From Nocardioides okcheonensis (GTDB lineage: Bacteria; Actinomycetota; Actinomycetes; Propionibacteriales; Nocardioidaceae): a stretch of DNA of 64,000 bases. A program made the translations under genes and the position numbers. The stretch is from contig NZ_CP087710.1 of the NCBI RefSeq assembly GCF_020991065.1, positions 434,001 to 498,000 on the forward strand, read 5' to 3'. Position 1 is the stretch's first letter. Every line of letters begins with the position of its first letter. Below are positions 59,887 through 64,000 of this stretch, piece by piece. The notes under the pieces were generated by a model. That model made no database searches, was not told the origin of the DNA, and saw nothing but the letters and a program-made list of their open reading frames with translations.

Positions 59887-62871
59887 GGCTCCACCACCTC
59901 GAGGTGACCGGTTTCGGGCCGTTCGCCGATCCGGCCCGCATCGACTTCGACGCGCTGTCCGACGCCGGCCTGTTCCTGCTGAGCGGCCCGACCGGCGCCG
60001 GCAAGTCGAGCGTCCTCGACGCCGTGTGCTTCGCCCTCTACGGCGACGTCCCCGGCGACCGTGCCACCGCCAAGCGGCTGCGCTCGGACCACGCCGGCGA
60101 CGACGTGGTCCCGCGGGTCGTGCTCGAGGCGACGCTGTCGGGACGCCGGTTCCGCATCGACCGCTCCCCCGCGTGGCGGCGCCCCAAGAAGCGCGGCACC
60201 GGCACCACGACCGAGCAGGCGCGCGTGGTGATCTCCGAGCGCCGGCGCGACCCCGACGGCACCGACGCCTGGCACCCGCTCAGCACCCGCCTCGACGAGA
60301 CCGGCCACCTCGTCACCCGCCTCGTCGGGATGACCCTCCCGCAGTTCTGCCAGGTCGCCCTGCTCCCCCAGGGGCGGTTCCAGGCCTTCCTGCGCGCCCG
60401 CTCGGAGGAGCGTCACGCACTCCTCCAGCAGGTGTTCCGCACCGAGCGGTTCGACCAGGTCGAGCGCTGGCTGCGCGAGCGGCGCGTCGAGCTCCGGCGG
60501 GCCTCCGACGACCACCGGGCGACCCTGGCCGACCTCGCCAGCCGGGTCAGCGAGGTCAGCGGCGACCCCGCACCGGACGACTGGCCGGACATCCCCGACC
60601 TGCTCCTCGACTGGGCCCACGCCCTCGCCCGCACGACCGCGGGCCGCGCCGCGAGCGAGGCGGAGGTCGTCGAGGCCACCGCCGCCTCCGAGCGGGTGGC
60701 CGCCGACGCCGCGGCCGCCGGCACCGAGCTCGCCGGCAGGCGCGCCGAGCACGCAGCGGCCGAGCGGGACCTCGCCGGGCTGCTCCAGGCCGCCGACGAG
60801 CACCAGCGCGACGTCGCCTCGATCGAGGCGGCCGAGCGGGCGCTCGCCGTGCGCCCCGTCCAGGAGGTCGCCCTCACCGCGCGCGCGGCCGAGGACGGCG
60901 CTGCCCGAGGCCTCGCGACCCTGCGCCGCGACCTGGCGCGCGTCGTCGACACCTCCGAGGGTGTCGAGCCCGACGACCAGCAGGTCGCCGAGCTCCAGCG
61001 CGCCGCCGTGGGCGCGCTCACCGAGCTCGCCCGCGTACGACCGCTCCGGGACGAGGCGGACGCGCTGGCCGCCGACCTGGCCCGCCTCGAGCGCGAGCGG
61101 GCCACGGCCGCCACGCGCAGCGAGGGCCTCGCCGCCCGCGCCGCCGAGCTGCCCGCGCTCCTCGACGACCTGGCGCCCGGCTCGCCCGCGCCACCGACGC
61201 CGTCGCGCTCGTGCCCACGCTCGAGCACGAGCTCGCGGCCCTCGACGTCCGGCTCCGGGCCGCGGTGGGCGTCGAGGAGCTCACCCTCGACCTCGAGGCC
61301 GCCGAGCAGGAGCAGCGGGCGGCGGCGGCCGCCCGGCTCGTGGCGCGCGAGGCGCTCGTCGAGATCCGCGAGCAGCGCCTCGACGGGATGGCCGCCGAGA
61401 TCGCGTCCCGGCTCGCCGTGGGCGGCTGCTGCCCGGTGTGGGTCTGCCGAGCACCCCTCCCCGCGGCACCCGCTCCCGGCGCACCCGACGAGGCGGCCGA
61501 GCGCGCCGCCCGCCGCCGGGTCGACGACCTCGAGGTCGAGGTCGAGGCCCACGCGCAGACGGTGCGGGGACTCGAGGCCCGGCGCGCCACTGCCGCCGTC
61601 GAGGCCGGCCGCACCCGGGACGAGCTCACCGCGGATCGCGACGACCGGCGCGCCCGGCTCGCCGACGCCCGCGCGGTGGCCGCGGAGGCACCCGTCCTCG
61701 AGCGCCGGGTGGCGGCCTGCACGACGACCTGGCCGCGACGTCCGACGAGCTCGACCGGCTCGGCGCCGAGGCCGCCCGGCTCGCCACCGAGGTCGCGGTG
61801 ACGGGCGCGCGCCTCGACGACCTGCGTGACCGGGTCCGCGCCGTGCTGCCGGACCACGCCGACCTCGACGCGCTGGTCGCCCACCACCGCCGCGTCGACG
61901 ACCTCGCCACCCGCCTGCTCGCCGCCGCCGGTGACCTCGACCGCGCCCGGGTCGCGACCCGTCGGGCCGAGGCCGCGGCCGCCGACGCCGCCGGGCAGCA
62001 CGGCTTCGGGTCCGCCGACGAGGCGGCGGCCGCCTGGCTCGCCCCCGAGGCCCTCGCCGCCCAGCGTCGGCGGGTCGAGCAGCACGCCCACGACCTCGAC
62101 CGGGCCCGGACGAGGCTGGCCGACCCGACGCTCGTCAGCGCCGCGGCCGCGCCCGCACCCGACCTCGAGGCCCTGGCCCGCGAGCTCCACCGCGCTCGCG
62201 CCGACGCGCAGGCCGCCCGTCAGCGCGAGGCGCGCCTGCAGGACCGCGCGGCCCGCCTGGCCGGGCTCGCCGACGACGTCGAGGCCGCACTCGCCGCCTG
62301 GCAGCCGCTGCTGGCCGACCTCGACGTGGTGGCCCGGCTGGCCGCGACGGTGGAGGGCAAGCACGCCGACAACCAGCTCCAGATGCGGCTGTCCGCCTAC
62401 GTCCTGGCCCACCGCCTCGGACAGGTGGTCGAGGCCGCCAACCTGCGCCTGTCGACGATGAGCGACCGCCGCTACTCCCTCGTCCACACCGGCCGGCGCG
62501 GCGCCGGCGAGACCCGCGGCGGGCTGAGCCTGCTGGTCCGCGACGACTGGACCGGCGACAGCCGGGATCCCGCGACTCTGTCGGGCGGCGAGACGTTCGT
62601 GGTGTCCCTCGCCCTCGCGCTGGGCCTCGCGGACGTGATCACCGCGGAGGCCGGCGGGGCCGACCTCGACACCCTCTTCGTCGACGAGGGCTTCGGCAGC
62701 CTCGACGCCGACACCCTCGAGGACGTCATGGACACCCTCGACACGCTGCGCGACGGCGGGCGGGTCGTCGGCGTGGTGAGCCACGTGCCCGAGCTGCAGA
62801 CCCGCATCCCGACCCAGCTGCGCGTCCACCGCGGGCGCCACGGCAGCCGGGTGTCCCTGCGCGTCGGATGA
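59883..62871 (+). pseudogene. sbcC: SbcC ATPase subunit, frame broken at several sites
   Basis: GTG overlaps sbcD. The N-terminal ATPase half is intact (VTGFGPFADP, Walker A SGPTGAGKSSVLDAV, QVALLPQGRFQAFL), as is the C-terminal half (LSGGETFVVSLALALGLADV, LFVDEGFGSLDADT). Between them the coding frame shifts: near 61174-61180 (-1), 61434-61441 (-2), 61456-61462 (-1) and 61705-61718 (-1). The middle two fall in the zinc hook, where CPVCGSAEHPSP is split so that CCPV and CGSAEHPSP lie in different frames. Read literally the protein stops at 61829. All changes are deletions in GC-rich runs, so base-call error is as likely as true decay. Confidence 0.85.
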
Positions 62872-62883
62872 GGATTCCTTCGA

Positions 62884-62896
62884 TAGGTTCGTCCGC
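62884..62896 (+). promoter_or_regulatory. Leaderless -10 element for tldD
   Basis: TAGGTT at 62884-62889, 7 bases, then ATG at 62897. Confidence 0.45.
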
Positions 62897-64000
62897 ATGA
62901 GTGCGCCCGGGCTCGACCCGACCTTCAGCGACCTGCCGCACCGCCGCCTCGGCGACGTGGCCCTGGCCCGTGCCCAGGAGCTCGGCGCCAGCCATGCCGA
63001 CTTCCGGTTCGAGCGCAACCGCTACCAGTACCTCGGCGCCCGCGACGGCGTGCTGCAGACCGCCAGCGACGCCGAGGACCTCGGGTTCGCGGTCCGCGTG
63101 GTCCACCACGGGGCGTGGGGCTTCGCGTCCGGCGTGGTGCTCACCGACGCCGAGGCACGCCGCGTCGCGGAGACCGCGGTGGCGGTGGCGAAGGTGGCCG
63201 CCGCGATGACCACCACCCCCGTCGAGCTCGCGCCCGAGCCGGTGCACGACGACGTCACCTGGGTGTCGGGCTACGACGTGAACCCGCTCGAGGTGCCGAC
63301 CCGCGAGAAGGCGGCCTTGCTGGTCGACTGGACCGAGCGGCTGCGGTCGGCCGACTCGGTGTCCCACGCCACCGCCTTCCTCCAGCAGGTGCAGGAGAAC
63401 AAGTACTACGCCGACCTCACCGGCACCCGCACGACGCAGCAGCGCGTACGCCTGCAGCCCGGCTTCGAGGCCAGCGGCGAGGACGAGAAGAGCGGCCTGT
63501 TCGACACCATGGCCTCCCTCGCGCCGCCCGTCGGCCGTGGCTGGGAGTACCTCGACGGCACCCACTGGGACTGGGACGTCGAGATCGCCGAGGTCCCCGA
63601 CCTGCTGGCCGAGAAGCTCGCCGCGCCGAGCGTCGAGGCAGGGTCCTACGACCTGGTCGTCGACCCGTCCAACCTGTGGCTCACCATCCACGAGTCGATC
63701 GGCCACGCCACCGAGCTCGACCGGGCGCTGGGCTACGAGGCCAACTACGCCGGCACCTCGTTCGCGACCTACGACAAGCTCGGGACCCTGCAGTACGGCT
63801 CCCCGGTGATGAACGTCCGCGGCGACCGCACCACCCCGCACGGGCTGTCCACCGTCGGCTTCGACGACGAGGGCGTGCAGACCCAGGAGTGGGACATCGT
63901 CCGCGACGGCGTGCTCGTCGGCTACCAGCTGGACCGGTCGATGGGTCACCTCAAGCCCGAGCTCAACGAGGGGCGCTCCAACGGTTGCGCGTACGCCGAC
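62897..64000 (+). CDS. tldD: TldD/PmbA family metalloprotease, 3' truncated
   Basis: 368 residues are visible; the gene runs off the window. The HExxxH zinc motif is HESIGH (His265, Glu266, His270) in LTIHESIGHATELDRALGY. The N-terminal domain (QELGASHADFRFERNRYQYL, GFAVRVVHHGAWGFASG) is typical. TldD works with TldE on small peptides, for example microcin or cofactor precursor processing. The partner is expected just downstream, outside the window. Confidence 0.93.
   Translation, partial: MSAPGLDPTFSDLPHRRLGDVALARAQELGASHADFRFERNRYQYLGARDGVLQTASDAEDLGFAVRVVHHGAWGFASGVVLTDAEARRVAETAVAVAKVAAAMTTTPVELAPEPVHDDVTWVSGYDVNPLEVPTREKAALLVDWTERLRSADSVSHATAFLQQVQENKYYADLTGTRTTQQRVRLQPGFEASGEDEKSGLFDTMASLAPPVGRGWEYLDGTHWDWDVEIAEVPDLLAEKLAAPSVEAGSYDLVVDPSNLWLTIHESIGHATELDRALGYEANYAGTSFATYDKLGTLQYGSPVMNVRGDRTTPHGLSTVGFDDEGVQTQEWDIVRDGVLVGYQLDRSMGHLKPELNEGRSNGCAYAD

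Noticed and set aside
1..64000. tRNA, rRNA, insertion sequences or prophage
   Set aside because: Intergenic gaps were read on both strands; none shows a cloverleaf, rRNA segments, transposase or integrase.

Overview
The window is high-GC, tightly packed actinobacterial chromosome, most like Nocardioides or another Nocardioidaceae. The evidence is the gene set (HelY helicase, RbpA, an Lnt-Ppm1-FxsA block, a DUF222/HNH protein, a GlcNAc/MurNAc-type GntR operon), the near-exclusive G/C third codon positions, and many GTG starts. There is no rRNA, tRNA, insertion sequence, prophage or CRISPR array. The family assignment is inference; no marker gene settles genus.

Layout. 0-4 kb: 5'-truncated helY, a FEN-type exonuclease and an AsnC/Lrp regulator. 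3.8-5.1 kb: an AbiEi-wHTH/DUF559 nuclease-like gene bracketed by two inverted copies of a two-hairpin repeat. 5.1-10.6 kb: a lysine-degradation cluster, with kamA divergent from kdd-kamD-kamE-kal. It matches the anaerobic lysine fermentation route, but the cleavage enzyme Kce is not here. 11-13.8 kb: lnt-ppm1-fxsA for lipoprotein acylation and polyprenol-phosphate-mannose. 13.8-18.4 kb: rbpA with a SigR-type promoter, an MFS and glycerophosphodiesterase pair, a zinc-ribbon protein, and an XRE-HTH/MurA-like fusion with a palindrome at its start. 18.5-25.4 kb: an alcohol dehydrogenase and PhoD-like phosphatase pair, a 46-residue Cys-rich protein, a YcaQ-type protein, an ABC exporter and an unrecognised gene. 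25.6-27.7 kb: a lower-GC island with a GNAT, a SigE-family sigma factor and a membrane protein whose outer domain is a signal-peptidase-I fold without its catalytic dyad. 27.7-35.9 kb: DUF222/HNH, SRPBCC, PPOX, a short UvrA paralogue, a metzincin-like secreted protein and Nei. 36-46 kb: a nine-gene operon for uptake and recycling of cell-wall amino sugars (GHL10, GntR, ABC importer, NagZ, a kinase-MurQ fusion, AnmK). 46-51 kb: homocysteine methyltransferase, monooxygenase, thioesterase, MFS, PaaK, a LigD-type phosphoesterase domain and a mini-HTH protein. 51-51.4 kb: a repeat-rich non-coding stretch. 51.4-64 kb: Na+/H+ antiporter, TetR with a DHA2 exporter, aldo-keto reductase, cyclophilin lipoprotein, OsmC, a small basic protein, fdhD, sbcD, a frame-disrupted sbcC, and tldD cut by the window end.

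Three genes have broken frames: nagZ (in-frame TGA), sbcC (about four indel sites) and possibly the DHA2 exporter 3' end. These may be real decay or assembly error; the raw data would decide. A recurring theme is leaderless starts: fifteen genes carry a TANNNT hexamer exactly 6 or 7 bases before the start codon. The most interesting points are the sigma factor/pseudo-signal-peptidase pair, the MurNAc operon with its kinase-etherase fusion and readthrough-like nagZ, the paired-hairpin repeat family, and the XRE-MurA fusion.
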